Origin: Phaeobacter sp. HF9A
GTDB lineage: Bacteria; Pseudomonadota; Alphaproteobacteria; Rhodobacterales; Rhodobacteraceae
NCBI RefSeq assembly: GCF_011806385.1
Contig: NZ_JAATOX010000034.1
Location: 1-33,046 of the forward strand
Length of the DNA: 33,046 nt
Reading direction: 5' to 3'
The notes under the pieces were generated by a model, which did not search any database, had not been told where the DNA came from, and worked only from the letters and a program-made list of their open reading frames with translations. This document shows, in pieces, positions 7,122 to 15,659 of the stretch (positions are counted from its first letter, which is position 1; each line of letters begins with the position of its first letter). Position numbers and translations under genes: made by a program.

Positions 7122-9971
7122 ATGCCTTTCGAACCGACAGATTACCTCCCGTATGACTTTGCCAACCGACGCCACATCGGCCCCTCGCCCGAGGAAATGG
7201 CCGAAATGCTAAAGGTTGTGGGCGCTGAGAGCCTCGATGCGCTGATTGATGAAACCGTGCCGCAGTCCATCCGCCAGAAAACGCCGCTGGATTTCGGCCG
7301 GCCGATGTCGGAGCGCGAGCTGCTCTTTCACATGCGCGAGGTGGCCGACAAGAACAAGCTGATGACCTCGCTCATCGGGCAGGGCTATCATGGTACGGTG
7401 ACGCCGCCCGCGATCCAGCGCAACATTCTGGAAAACCCCGCCTGGTACACGGCCTATACGCCCTATCAGCCCGAAATCTCGCAGGGGCGGCTAGAGGCGC
7501 TCCTGAACTTCCAGACGATGATTTCTGACCTCACCGGGCTGGAAATCGCCAATGCCTCGCTGCTGGACGAGGCCACCGCCTGCGCCGAGGCGATGACCAT
7601 GGCGCAGCGGGTGTCGAAATCCAAAGCCAAGGCGTTTTTTGTGGATCGCGACTGCCATCCGCAGAATATCGCGGTGGTGCAGACCCGCGCCGCGCCGCTC
7701 GGGATCGAGGTGATCGTCGGCAATCCTGACAAGATGGATCCGACGCAGGTGTTTGGCGCCTTGTTTCAATATCCCGGCACCTATGGCCATGTGCGCGATT
7801 TCACCGACCACATTGCCAGGCTGCATGAGAACAAGGCGATCGCCATTGTCTCGGCGGATCCGCTGGCGCTGACGCTGCTGAAAGAGCCGGGCGAGATGGG
7901 GGCGGATATCGCTGTCGGCTCCACCCAGCGCTTTGGCGTGCCGGTGGGGGCAGGGGGGCCGCATGCGGCCTATATGGCGACCAAGGACGCCTATAAGCGC
8001 AATATGCCCGGGCGCATCGTGGGCGTCTCCGTCGATAGCCACGGCAACAAGGCCTATCGGCTGAGCCTGCAAACCCGCGAGCAGCATATCCGTCGCGAAA
8101 AGGCGACTTCGAATGTCTGCACGGCGCAGGCGCTTCTGGCGGTGATGGCTTCGATGTATGCGGTGTTCCATGGCCCCAAGGGGCTGAAGGCGATCGCGCA
8201 GCGCATCCACCGCAAGACCGTGCGGCTGGCCAATGGGCTGGAGGAGGCGGGCTTCAAGGTCGATCCGCGCTCGTTCTTTGATACGATCACCGTGGATGTG
8301 GGCCCGCTGCAGGCGGCAGTGATGAAATCCGCCGTTGACGAAGGGGTGAACCTGCGCCGCGTGGGCGAAACCCGGGTCGGCATTTCGCTGGATGAAACCA
8401 CGCGTTCGGAAACCATCGAGGCGGTCTGGCGGGCTTTTGGCATCCTGCGGGCGGATGATGATTATAAACCGGAATATCGCGTACCGGCGGATATGCATCG
8501 CCAATCCGACTATCTGACCCATCCCATTTTCCACATGAACCGGGCAGAGACCGAGATGATGCGCTATATGCGCCGTCTTGCGGATCGCGATCTGGCGCTG
8601 GATCGCGCGATGATCCCGCTGGGCTCCTGCACCATGAAGCTCAACGCCGCCGCAGAGATGATGCCGCTGAGCTGGCCGGAGTTTTCCACCGTGCACCCCT
8701 TTGCCCCCGCAGATCAGCAGGCGGGCTATGGCGAGATGGTGGCGGATCTCTCGGAAAAGCTCTGCGCCATTACCGGCTATGACGCGATTTCGATGCAGCC
8801 GAATTCTGGCGCGCAGGGTGAATATGCCGGTCTCCTGACCATCGCCGCCTATCACCGGGCGCAGGGCGAGGGGCACCGCAACATCTGCCTGATCCCGATG
8901 TCGGCGCATGGCACCAACCCGGCCTCGGCGCAGATGGTGGGCTGGAAAGTGGTGCCGGTGAAGTCGGCGGAGAACGGCGATATCGACCTGGCGGATTTCC
9001 GCGCGAAGGCGGAACAACACGCCGACGCGCTGGCGGGCTGCATGGTGACTTATCCCTCTACCCATGGGGTGTTTGAGGAAACCGTGCATGAGGTCTGCAA
9101 GATTACCCATGAGTTCGGCGGTCAGGTCTATATCGACGGCGCCAATATGAACGCCATGGTGGGGTTGAGCCGTCCCGGCGATCTGGGCGGCGATGTGAGC
9201 CATTTGAACCTGCACAAGACCTTTGCCATTCCACATGGTGGTGGCGGTCCCGGCATGGGGCCCATCGGCGTGAAGGCACATCTGGTGTCGCATCTTCCGG
9301 GCCACCCGGAGGTCGGCGGGCAGGAGGGGCCGGTGTCAGCCGCGCCGCTGGGCTCGGCCTCGATCCTGACGATCTCCTGGGCCTATTGCCTGATGATGGG
9401 CGGTGCCGGTCTGACGCAGGCGACCAAGGTGGCGATCCTCAACGCCAACTATCTGGCGAAGCGGTTGGAGGGTGCCTATGACGTGCTCTACAAAGGGGAA
9501 ACAGGCCGGGTGGCGCATGAATGCATCCTGGATACGCGCCCCTTTGCCGACAGCGCGGATGTGACCGTGGATGATGTGGCCAAGCGCCTGATGGACAGCG
9601 GTTTTCACGCACCGACCATGAGCTGGCCGGTGGCGGGCACCCTGATGGTGGAGCCCACGGAGTCTGAGACCAAGGCCGAGCTGGACCGGTTTGTTGATGC
9701 GATGCTGTCGATCCGTGCCGAGATCAAAGCCGTTGAGGATGGCGAGATGGCGCGGGAAAACAACGCGCTGAAGAACGCGCCGCATACGATGGAGGATCTG
9801 GTCAAGGATTGGGATCGCCCCTACACGCGCGAACAGGGATGTTTCCCGCCGGGCGCCTTTCGGGTCGACAAATACTGGCCGCCGGTCAACCGCGTCGACA
9901 ATGTCTACGGCGACCGTCACCTGGTCTGCACCTGCCCGCCGATGGAGGACTATGCCGAGGCGGCGGAATAA
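7122..9971 (+). CDS. gcvP: Glycine dehydrogenase (decarboxylating), glycine cleavage P protein
   Basis: This 949-residue PLP enzyme decarboxylates glycine and loads the aminomethyl group onto GcvH. It is the single-chain (homodimer) form, with an N-terminal GcvPA-like half ([36 protein letters not shown]) and a C-terminal GcvPB-like half ([36 protein letters not shown]). The PLP lysine is Lys699 in [19 protein letters not shown] strong AAGGAGG sits about 6 nt before the ATG. Length is normal for the family. It ends at two strong inverted repeats that separate it from the convergent reductase gene. Confidence 0.97.
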   Translation: MPFEPTDYLPYDFANRRHIGPSPEEMAEMLKVVGAESLDALIDETVPQSIRQKTPLDFGRPMSERELLFHMREVADKNKLMTSLIGQGYHGTVTPPAIQRNILENPAWYTAYTPYQPEISQGRLEALLNFQTMISDLTGLEIANASLLDEATACAEAMTMAQRVSKSKAKAFFVDRDCHPQNIAVVQTRAAPLGIEVIVGNPDKMDPTQVFGALFQYPGTYGHVRDFTDHIARLHENKAIAIVSADPLALTLLKEPGEMGADIAVGSTQRFGVPVGAGGPHAAYMATKDAYKRNMPGRIVGVSVDSHGNKAYRLSLQTREQHIRREKATSNVCTAQALLAVMASMYAVFHGPKGLKAIAQRIHRKTVRLANGLEEAGFKVDPRSFFDTITVDVGPLQAAVMKSAVDEGVNLRRVGETRVGISLDETTRSETIEAVWRAFGILRADDDYKPEYRVPADMHRQSDYLTHPIFHMNRAETEMMRYMRRLADRDLALDRAMIPLGSCTMKLNAAAEMMPLSWPEFSTVHPFAPADQQAGYGEMVADLSEKLCAITGYDAISMQPNSGAQGEYAGLLTIAAYHRAQGEGHRNICLIPMSAHGTNPASAQMVGWKVVPVKSAENGDIDLADFRAKAEQHADALAGCMVTYPSTHGVFEETVHEVCKITHEFGGQVYIDGANMNAMVGLSRPGDLGGDVSHLNLHKTFAIPHGGGGPGMGPIGVKAHLVSHLPGHPEVGGQEGPVSAAPLGSASILTISWAYCLMMGGAGLTQATKVAILNANYLAKRLEGAYDVLYKGETGRVAHECILDTRPFADSADVTVDDVAKRLMDSGFHAPTMSWPVAGTLMVEPTESETKAELDRFVDAMLSIRAEIKAVEDGEMARENNALKNAPHTMEDLVKDWDRPYTREQGCFPPGAFRVDKYWPPVNRVDNVYGDRHLVCTCPPMEDYAEAAE

Positions 9972-9993
9972 CCGGCGCATGCAAGAACACGGA

Positions 9994-10054
9994 CGCGCCC
10001 CTGATCGGGGCGCGGCAGGTTGAGCCATCCCCGGCGCAGATGCGCCGGGGATGG
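9994..10054. terminator. Two hairpins between convergent gcvP and the reductase gene
   Basis: CGCGCCCC/GGGGCGCG (9994-10014, loop of 5 nt) is followed by a near-perfect inverted repeat, CCATCCCCGGCGCA/TGCGCCGGGGATGG (10025-10038 with 10041-10054). Neither has a long U-tract, although CCGTTT follows on the plus strand. The position between two convergent stop codons suggests bidirectional termination or protection of the 3' ends. Confidence 0.7.
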
Positions 10055-10059
10055 CCGTT

Positions 10060-10995
10060 TCAGTAGCCCCGCTGGCGGTCCACTTCGTGCAGAAGGTCGC
10101 GGCCTTCTGTCAGGCGGTGCAGGTTCTCCACCACATCCCCAAGTGCGTCGCCCAGATGCCAGCCCGAGACATGCGGCGTGAGTGTCACGCAGGGGTGTTT
10201 CCAAAGCGGGCTTTCTGTCGGCAGGGGTTCTTTGCACATGACATCCAGAACCGCGTGGCCGGGTCGGCGCTGGTAGAGGGCGGAGATCAGGGCTGGCTCG
10301 TTGATCAGGTCGCCGCGTCCCGCGTTGATCAGGGTGGATCCCTCTTTCATCAGCGCGAGGCGGTCGGCGTTCAAGAGCTCGCGCGTTTCCGCCGTGGAGG
10401 GCAGGATGGCGCAGAGGTAATCGCTGGCGGTCAGGATCTCGGTCAGCCCCGCATCGCCGCTGAGGCAGGTGATGCCATCAAGATCCTCTTGCGACCGGCT
10501 CCAGCCGAGGGTTTTGAAGCCGATATCGCGCATCAGCTTTGCGGTGAGCCCGCCGATATGGCCGAGGCCAAGCACCCCGACGGTGACCTCATGCGGGCGC
10601 CGAGGCGGCACCGGATCCCAAATCGCGCGGGCCTGAGCCTTTTCGTGGTAATCCATGTTCCGCGTGCCGCGCAGCACATAGGCGAGGCAATATTGCGCAA
10701 TTTCGCGGGCAGGCTCCTGCGGTTTCAGCCGGGCGACCCGCACATTGGGCGCGATGGAGGGGTGGGAGACGATGGTTTCGACCCCGGCGCCGAGTTTCTG
10801 CACCAGTTGCAGATTGGGCAATTGGCTGGCGATGTCCGAGCGCAGCGTCGAGACGGCCAGCATGGTGATCTCTGAGAGGTCCCCGGGGGCGCTGATGGGG
10901 CGGATGTCGGCCTCGGGGTCGAGGCTTTGCAGCTCGGCGGCCAGCTCCTCTGCGCTATACCAGCCGTCGTGGCCGATCTCGATCAACAATGCCAT
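10060..10995 (-). CDS. ghrA: D-2-hydroxyacid dehydrogenase, glyoxylate/hydroxypyruvate reductase A-like
   Basis: The 311-residue protein shows the D-isomer 2-hydroxyacid dehydrogenase fold. The nucleotide-binding motif is GLGHIG (residues 143-148). The catalytic triad is Arg227 (NAGRGD), Glu256 (CKEPLP) and His275 (TPHVSG). The short length and the TPHVSGWH ending region resemble GhrA, which reduces glyoxylate or hydroxypyruvate with NADPH; substrate choice cannot be read from sequence. GGAG lies 8 nt before the ATG. It is convergent with gcvP and downstream of truA (89-nt gap). A link to glycine/serine metabolism is suggestive only, as the genes are on opposite strands. Confidence 0.82.
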   Translation of the reverse strand: MALLIEIGHDGWYSAEELAAELQSLDPEADIRPISAPGDLSEITMLAVSTLRSDIASQLPNLQLVQKLGAGVETIVSHPSIAPNVRVARLKPQEPAREIAQYCLAYVLRGTRNMDYHEKAQARAIWDPVPPRRPHEVTVGVLGLGHIGGLTAKLMRDIGFKTLGWSRSQEDLDGITCLSGDAGLTEILTASDYLCAILPSTAETRELLNADRLALMKEGSTLINAGRGDLINEPALISALYQRRPGHAVLDVMCKEPLPTESPLWKHPCVTLTPHVSGWHLGDALGDVVENLHRLTEGRDLLHEVDRQRGY

Positions 10996-11084
10996 CGGAT
11001 GCTCCGTCTTTTTGCCTGTGATATCCGGCCATTGTGGGGGAGAGGGCGGGATTTGCCAAGCAATGCGGGGCAGATTGCGGCGTG

Positions 11085-11861
11085 TTACGCGGTGTTGGAG
11101 AACACAGGCTCCGGGTAACCCACTCGCGCGAGATAGAGCCCATGCCCGGGGCAGACCGGCCCGCAGGCGGCGCGGTCTCTGGCCTCCAAGGCGTCGCGGA
11201 CGTCTTCGGGGCTCCAGGATCCGGCGCCGACCCGCTCCAGCGTGCCGACGAAGCTGCGCACCTGATTGTGCAGAAAACTGCGGGCGCGCACGTGAAAATG
11301 GATCTCCGGGCCGGAGACGCCCATCACCCGCTCGACGCGCAGCTCATCGAGGGTTTTGACCGGGCTGGCGGCCTGGCAGATGGTCGAGCGAAAGGTGGTG
11401 AAATCATGGTTGCCCAGCAGATAGTCGGCGCCGCGCTGCATGGCCCCGACGTCGAGCTGCTGGCTGACCTGCCAGACCTGACCGGCGTCATGGGTGGCGG
11501 GGGCGCGCCGCATCAGGATGCGGAACAGATATTGCCGCTCAACTGCGCTGAAGCGGGCGTGCCAGTCATCCGCCACGCGCGCGGCGTCCACGATGGCGAC
11601 CGGATGGGGCTTCAGGTGGTAGTTCAGCGCCTCGCTCAGACGGAACGGGTCCCAGTCTTTTTGCAGGTCGCAATGCGCCACCTGACCAAGCCCGTGGACG
11701 CCGGTATCAGTGCGCCCGGCAGCGGCAATCGTATGCGGGCCGGGTTCCAGTTTCGCCAGGGCGGCCTCGATCACGCCCTGCACCGAGAGCTGGTCCTTTT
11801 GCCTTTGCCAGCCGGCAAAAGGCTTCCCGTGATATTCGACTTTCAAAGCAATACGCGGCAT
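11085..11861 (-). CDS. truA: tRNA pseudouridine(38-40) synthase TruA
   Basis: This 258-residue enzyme makes pseudouridine at positions 38-40 of the tRNA anticodon stem. The start [21 protein letters not shown] is typical, and the catalytic aspartate is Asp52 in [14 protein letters not shown]. Later motifs include the [14 protein letters not shown] region near the C-terminus. The open frame continues 40 codons upstream of 11861, but this extension is not TruA-like, so I use the ATG at 11861. The gene is divergent from ycjX across about 137 bp, which should hold both promoters. Confidence 0.94.
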   Translation of the reverse strand: MPRIALKVEYHGKPFAGWQRQKDQLSVQGVIEAALAKLEPGPHTIAAAGRTDTGVHGLGQVAHCDLQKDWDPFRLSEALNYHLKPHPVAIVDAARVADDWHARFSAVERQYLFRILMRRAPATHDAGQVWQVSQQLDVGAMQRGADYLLGNHDFTTFRSTICQAASPVKTLDELRVERVMGVSGPEIHFHVRARSFLHNQVRSFVGTLERVGAGSWSPEDVRDALEARDRAACGPVCPGHGLYLARVGYPEPVFSNTA

Positions 11862-11998
11862 GCGCGCGGGGTACCCTGCGGCGGCGAAACTGACAAGCCC
11901 CGTTGCGTCTTCCCGGGCTCTCCACTGGCAACGGGCGGTCTTCATGCCTATGTTGATCGGGCACGGGCAGGCCCAGAGCAAGGTCGGGGCCGCTGCAT

Positions 11999-13471
11999 GT
12001 GAACAAGAACCAACGACACAAGACGGGGCGACAGGTGACGCGAGGAACAGGGGTTGTGGGTTTGGCCGCGGATGTGGCCGATGGGGTGCTGCGCGGGGCG
12101 GAGACGCTGGGCAGTGCGGTAACCAGCCCCTTTGCGGAGCCTGCGCTGCGCCTGGGCGTGACCGGGTTGGCGCGGGCCGGAAAGACGGTTTTTATCACCT
12201 CGCTGGTGGCGAACCTGATGAACCGGGGGCGGATGTCGCAGCTGGTGGCAGAGCGGGACGGACGGATTGAAGCGGCTTACTTGCAGCCCCAGCCCGATGA
12301 CACGGTGCCGCGTTTTGACTATGAACATCATCTTGGCGCTCTGACCGGGCCGGAGCCGCATTGGCCCGACAGCACCCGCGCGGTGTCCGAGCTGCGCCTG
12401 AGCCTGCGGTTGAAACCGCGTGGCCTTTTGGGCGGGCTCACCGGGCCACGGGTGCTGCATCTGGATATCATTGATTACCCGGGCGAGTGGCTGTTGGATC
12501 TCTCCTTGCTGGAGAAGGACTACGCCAGCTGGTCGCGCGATGTGCTGGCGCGGATCAAATCCCGCAGGGAGGCGCGCGACTTTCTCGCGGCGCTTTCGGC
12601 GGCGGATGCGTCGGCGGCGCATGACGAACCCATTGCGCAGGGGCTTGCTGCGGCCTTTGCGGCCTATCTTCAAGAGGCGCGGGAGGCGGGATACTATGAC
12701 TGCACGCCAGGGCGGTTCCTGTTGCCGGGGGATCTTGCGGGCTCTCCGGTGCTGACCTTTGCGCCGCTGCCCGAGGGCGCGGCCCCGCGCGGCAGCTTGG
12801 CTCGCGAGATGGAGCGCCGCTTCAATGCCTATAAAAGCCAGGTGGTGCGCCCCTTCTTTCGCGATCATTTCGCGCGGATCGACCGGCAGGTGGTTTTGGT
12901 CGATGCCCTTGGCGCCCTGCATGCCGGACCGCCGGCAATGGAGGATCTGCGCCGGGCCATGGCCGACATTCTGAGCACGTTTCGTCCCGGCTCCAACGGC
13001 TTTCTGACCCAGCTATTGCGCGGCAAACGGGTGGAAAAGATCCTCTTTGCGGCGACCAAGGCCGACCATTTGCACCATCAGCAACACCCGCAGCTCACCG
13101 CGATCATCGAGGCGCTGACGCGTGACGCGCGCGATAGGGCGCGCTTTGCCGGGGCGGAAACGGCGGCGCTGTCGCTGGCCGCGTTGCGTGCCACAACCGA
13201 GGAAATCCGCCCCCATGACGGGGTGGATTTGCCCTGCGTGCGCGGGCTTCTGGCCGACACGGGCCGCCCGGCGGCGCTCTATCCGGGGCGGCTGCCCGAA
13301 GATCCGGCACAGCTGTTGACCCCGGCGCGGCAAGGGGCCGAACGCTGGCTGGATGGCAGCTATGCCTCGATGCGCTTTGCGCCGCAGCCCCTGACGCTGA
13401 AACCGGGTGATGGCCCGCCGCATATCCGGCTCGACCGGGCCGCTGAATTCCTGATCGGAGATCGCCTGTGA
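11999..13471 (+). CDS. ycjX: YcjX family P-loop NTPase (DUF463)
   Basis: The 490-residue protein has a P-loop, GLARAGKT (residues 56-63), a [13 protein letters not shown] motif that acts like a Walker B/G3 element, and the later [11 protein letters not shown] typical of the YcjX family. E. coli YcjX is a stress-regulated cytosolic NTPase paired with YcjF; its precise role is not settled. The reported start is GTG at 11999. A second in-frame GTG at 12056 has AGGA 9 nt upstream and could be the real start, removing 19 residues. It heads an overlapping operon with a GNAT gene and ycjF. Confidence 0.9.
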   Translation: MNKNQRHKTGRQVTRGTGVVGLAADVADGVLRGAETLGSAVTSPFAEPALRLGVTGLARAGKTVFITSLVANLMNRGRMSQLVAERDGRIEAAYLQPQPDDTVPRFDYEHHLGALTGPEPHWPDSTRAVSELRLSLRLKPRGLLGGLTGPRVLHLDIIDYPGEWLLDLSLLEKDYASWSRDVLARIKSRREARDFLAALSAADASAAHDEPIAQGLAAAFAAYLQEAREAGYYDCTPGRFLLPGDLAGSPVLTFAPLPEGAAPRGSLAREMERRFNAYKSQVVRPFFRDHFARIDRQVVLVDALGALHAGPPAMEDLRRAMADILSTFRPGSNGFLTQLLRGKRVEKILFAATKADHLHHQQHPQLTAIIEALTRDARDRARFAGAETAALSLAALRATTEEIRPHDGVDLPCVRGLLADTGRPAALYPGRLPEDPAQLLTPARQGAERWLDGSYASMRFAPQPLTLKPGDGPPHIRLDRAAEFLIGDRL

Positions 13472-13953
13472 CGGTCACGTTTCGCACAGCCCGGCCACTG
13501 GATGCCACCGCCGTGGGCGAAATCCTTTATCGGTTTGAACAGGAAACCCCCTGGATGCCAAAGGAACATTCCATGGCGGAGGCGATTTCCTTTGGTGATC
13601 GGATGATCGGCTATGGCTGGGTGACCGTGGCCAGCCTGACGGACACCGGCGAGGTGGTCGGTTTTGTCGGACAGGACATCGAGGAGCTGTGCTCGCTTTA
13701 CGTGCTGCCGGAGTATCGCGGCAGGCAGATCGGCAAGGCCATGCTGGACCGCGCCAAATCCGCCGCGTCGCATCTCTATCTGTGGACCTTTCAGGCCAAT
13801 ACGGGTGCCCAGCGGTTCTACCTGCGTGAAGGTTTCACCGAGGTGGGGCGCTCTGACGGTGATCGCAATTCCGAAGGGCTGCCCGACATTGAATACCACT
13901 GGCACGCTGACGCGCGCGCGGAGACAGCGGAGACAACGGAGCCTTCCCGATGA
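13468..13953 (+). CDS. GNAT family N-acetyltransferase
   Basis: The 161-residue protein has a GNAT core. The acetyl-CoA motif is LYVLPEYRGRQIGKAML (about residues 73-89), followed by LYLWTFQANTGAQRFYLREGF, the usual motif B region. The substrate is unknown; families like this acetylate small amines or protein termini. The GTG start overlaps the ycjX stop by 4 nt (GTGA), with GGAG 7 nt upstream. The TGA stop overlaps the ycjF ATG (ATGA). It is thus translated inside the ycjX-ycjF pair, which suggests a functional connection or at least co-expression. Confidence 0.9.
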   Translation: MTVTFRTARPLDATAVGEILYRFEQETPWMPKEHSMAEAISFGDRMIGYGWVTVASLTDTGEVVGFVGQDIEELCSLYVLPEYRGRQIGKAMLDRAKSAASHLYLWTFQANTGAQRFYLREGFTEVGRSDGDRNSEGLPDIEYHWHADARAETAETTEPSR

Positions 13954-14945
13954 GCCGTAAACCGATCGTCTTTGACCTCGATGACGAAGCGCAAACCGCG
14001 CCGAATGTCAGCGATGCACCGCCGGTGCCGGACCTTGACACGCCGACCGCAGTGCAGGCCAGCGCCGAGATCCTCGGCAAGAAACGCCGCTCCGGCTGGG
14101 GGGGCTGGGTCTGGAGCCTTGTGGCGGGGCTGATCGTCACGATCATCTCGGCCGCGGCCTGGGATTACGCCATGGGGCTGTTGGACCGGATGCCGCTGCT
14201 GGGGATGATCGTCTCGGCGGCATTGATCGGGCTGGCGCTGGCGGCGCTGATCTTCTGCCTGCGCGAACTGGCGGCGCTGGCGCGTGTTGGCCGGGTGGAG
14301 GGTCTGCGCAAGGGCTGCACCGAGGCGCGTTCGGGCGACTTGAAGGCGGCTCAGGCGCAGGTGGCAACCCTTTTGCGGTTCTATGATGGGCGCAGCGAGC
14401 TGGAGTGGGCTCAGCGCAACCTTGCCGAGCGCAAGGGCGATATCCTGGACCCAGACGCGCTGATCGACCTTGCCGAGTCAGAGCTGATGCGCCCGCTGGA
14501 TGCCCGCGCGGTGCTGGAGGTCCAGGCCGCCGCCCGCCAAGTGGCCAGCGTCACCGCCCTGGTGCCGCTGGCGCTGGCGGATGTGATCACCGCCCTGGTG
14601 TCCAGCCTGCGTATGATCCGCCGCATCGCCGAGATTTATGGCGGGCGCTCCGGCCTGTTCAGCTCCTGGCGGCTGACCCGGGCAGTGCTGTCGCATCTGG
14701 TGGCAACCGGCGCGGTGGCGGTGGGGGATGACCTGCTGGAGCCCTTGCTGGGCGGCTCCGTGCTGTCCAAACTCTCGCGTCGCTTTGGCGAAGGTTTGGT
14801 GAACGGCGCGCTGACCGCGCGGGTGGGCGTTGCCGCCATTGAGGTCTGCCGGCCCATGGCCTTTCAGGCCCTGCCACGACCTTCGACCCGAAAATTGGTC
14901 CAGCGCGCCCTGACCGGCCTGTTTGGACGCGGCGCAAAGGGCTGA
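13950..14945 (+). CDS. ycjF: YcjF family inner-membrane protein (TIGR01620/DUF697)
   Basis: The 331-residue protein begins with an acidic cytosolic segment (about residues 1-45). Two hydrophobic helices follow, roughly residues 51-70 (WVWSLVAGLIVTIISAAAW) and 79-98 (MIVSAALIGLALAALIFCL), and then a long C-terminal domain of the DUF697 type (ALVPLALADVITALVSSLRMIRRIAEIYG). YcjF is the usual partner of YcjX. The start codon overlaps the stop of the GNAT gene. The stop lies one base from the stop of the convergent truncated haemoglobin gene, leaving no room for a terminator. Confidence 0.9.
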   Translation: MSRKPIVFDLDDEAQTAPNVSDAPPVPDLDTPTAVQASAEILGKKRRSGWGGWVWSLVAGLIVTIISAAAWDYAMGLLDRMPLLGMIVSAALIGLALAALIFCLRELAALARVGRVEGLRKGCTEARSGDLKAAQAQVATLLRFYDGRSELEWAQRNLAERKGDILDPDALIDLAESELMRPLDARAVLEVQAAARQVASVTALVPLALADVITALVSSLRMIRRIAEIYGGRSGLFSSWRLTRAVLSHLVATGAVAVGDDLLEPLLGGSVLSKLSRRFGEGLVNGALTARVGVAAIEVCRPMAFQALPRPSTRKLVQRALTGLFGRGAKG

Positions 14946-14946
14946 T

Positions 14947-15363
14947 TTAGAACAGCCGGGGCGGCGCATCCTTGGGTTGGCGCATGGAGACCACCCCGGC
15001 GCGAAACCCCTCGCCGATGCGATCCGCCAGCGCGCCCCAGGCCCGCGCCTGCTGTGGGCTGACCCTGCGCGCCAGCACCGCGTGAAACAGCGCCAGCCAT
15101 TGCGCGAAATGCTCTGGCTCGATCTCCGGCGTGCTGACATGCAGGCGCATCGGGTTGCCGGAATAGCTGCGCTCTCGCAGGATGGCATTGCGCCAGAAGC
15201 CGGCGATTTTTTCCTCATGGGCGGGCCAGTCGGTGACATGCGCGGCAAAGATGGGGCCCAGCACGGGGTGGCTGCGCACCTCGGCGTAAAAATCGGTGAC
15301 CACCTGGTTGATCTCCTGCGCGGAGATGTCAAACCGCGCCAGAGGGGGCGTATTCTGTTCCAC
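14947..15363 (-). CDS. Group III truncated haemoglobin
   Basis: This 138-residue protein fits the group III truncated globins. It has an FY pair at residues 25-26 (helix B), the PIFAAHVTDWPAHEEKIAGFWRN stretch near 38-60, and His75 in the RLH segment as the expected proximal haem ligand, before HFAQWLALF. Such globins bind O2 or NO and are linked to NO detoxification or redox sensing; the role here is not shown. The start is GTG at 15363 with GGAG 6 nt before it. It converges with ycjF, with one base between the stops. Confidence 0.9.
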   Translation of the reverse strand: MEQNTPPLARFDISAQEINQVVTDFYAEVRSHPVLGPIFAAHVTDWPAHEEKIAGFWRNAILRERSYSGNPMRLHVSTPEIEPEHFAQWLALFHAVLARRVSPQQARAWGALADRIGEGFRAGVVSMRQPKDAPPRLF

Positions 15364-15659
15364 GTTGCTCTCCGCCTGTGCCTGCGCTCCTCCCTACGCC
15401 CGCGACGCCAAAACGAAAAGGGGCGGGGTGTGATCTGCGACAAGATTTCCCGCCCGATGGACAGCCCACTTTACCCTCGCAAACCAAGCGCCTATAAGCA
15501 GCCCCATGACCCCAACAGCGACACCACGCGTGGCCATCATTATTCGAATTAGCATCCCGGCGCTCTGATAGATCGAGACGCCGGGCAAAGGTGCTTGAGT
15601 GATCGCACCGAACCGAATATCCCCAAATCGACCCGATGATGCAAAAGGACGCCACCGAC
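15364..15659. other. Spacer between globin gene and ileS, with an ileS-leader hairpin
   Basis: This spacer of about 296 bp must hold the divergent promoters of the globin gene and ileS; I cannot place either with confidence. CCCGGCG (15556-15562) can pair with CGCCGGG (15579-15585), extended inward by TCT/AGA across a bulged C, giving a hairpin about 75 nt before the ileS start. A 64-codon minus-strand frame (15394-15588) with one hydrophobic stretch overlaps it. It has less coding bias than its neighbours and I do not annotate it. Confidence 0.4.

Noticed and set aside
7491-9305. 604-codon minus-strand frame opposite gcvP
   Set aside because: Shadow of the conserved gcvP frame, rich in His and Arg as expected for antisense of high-GC codons.
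15394-15588. 64-codon minus-strand frame with a hydrophobic stretch, between the globin gene and ileS
   Set aside because: Third-position GC is lower than in neighbouring genes, no clear ribosome-binding site was seen, and it overlaps the ileS leader hairpin; not enough to call a gene.
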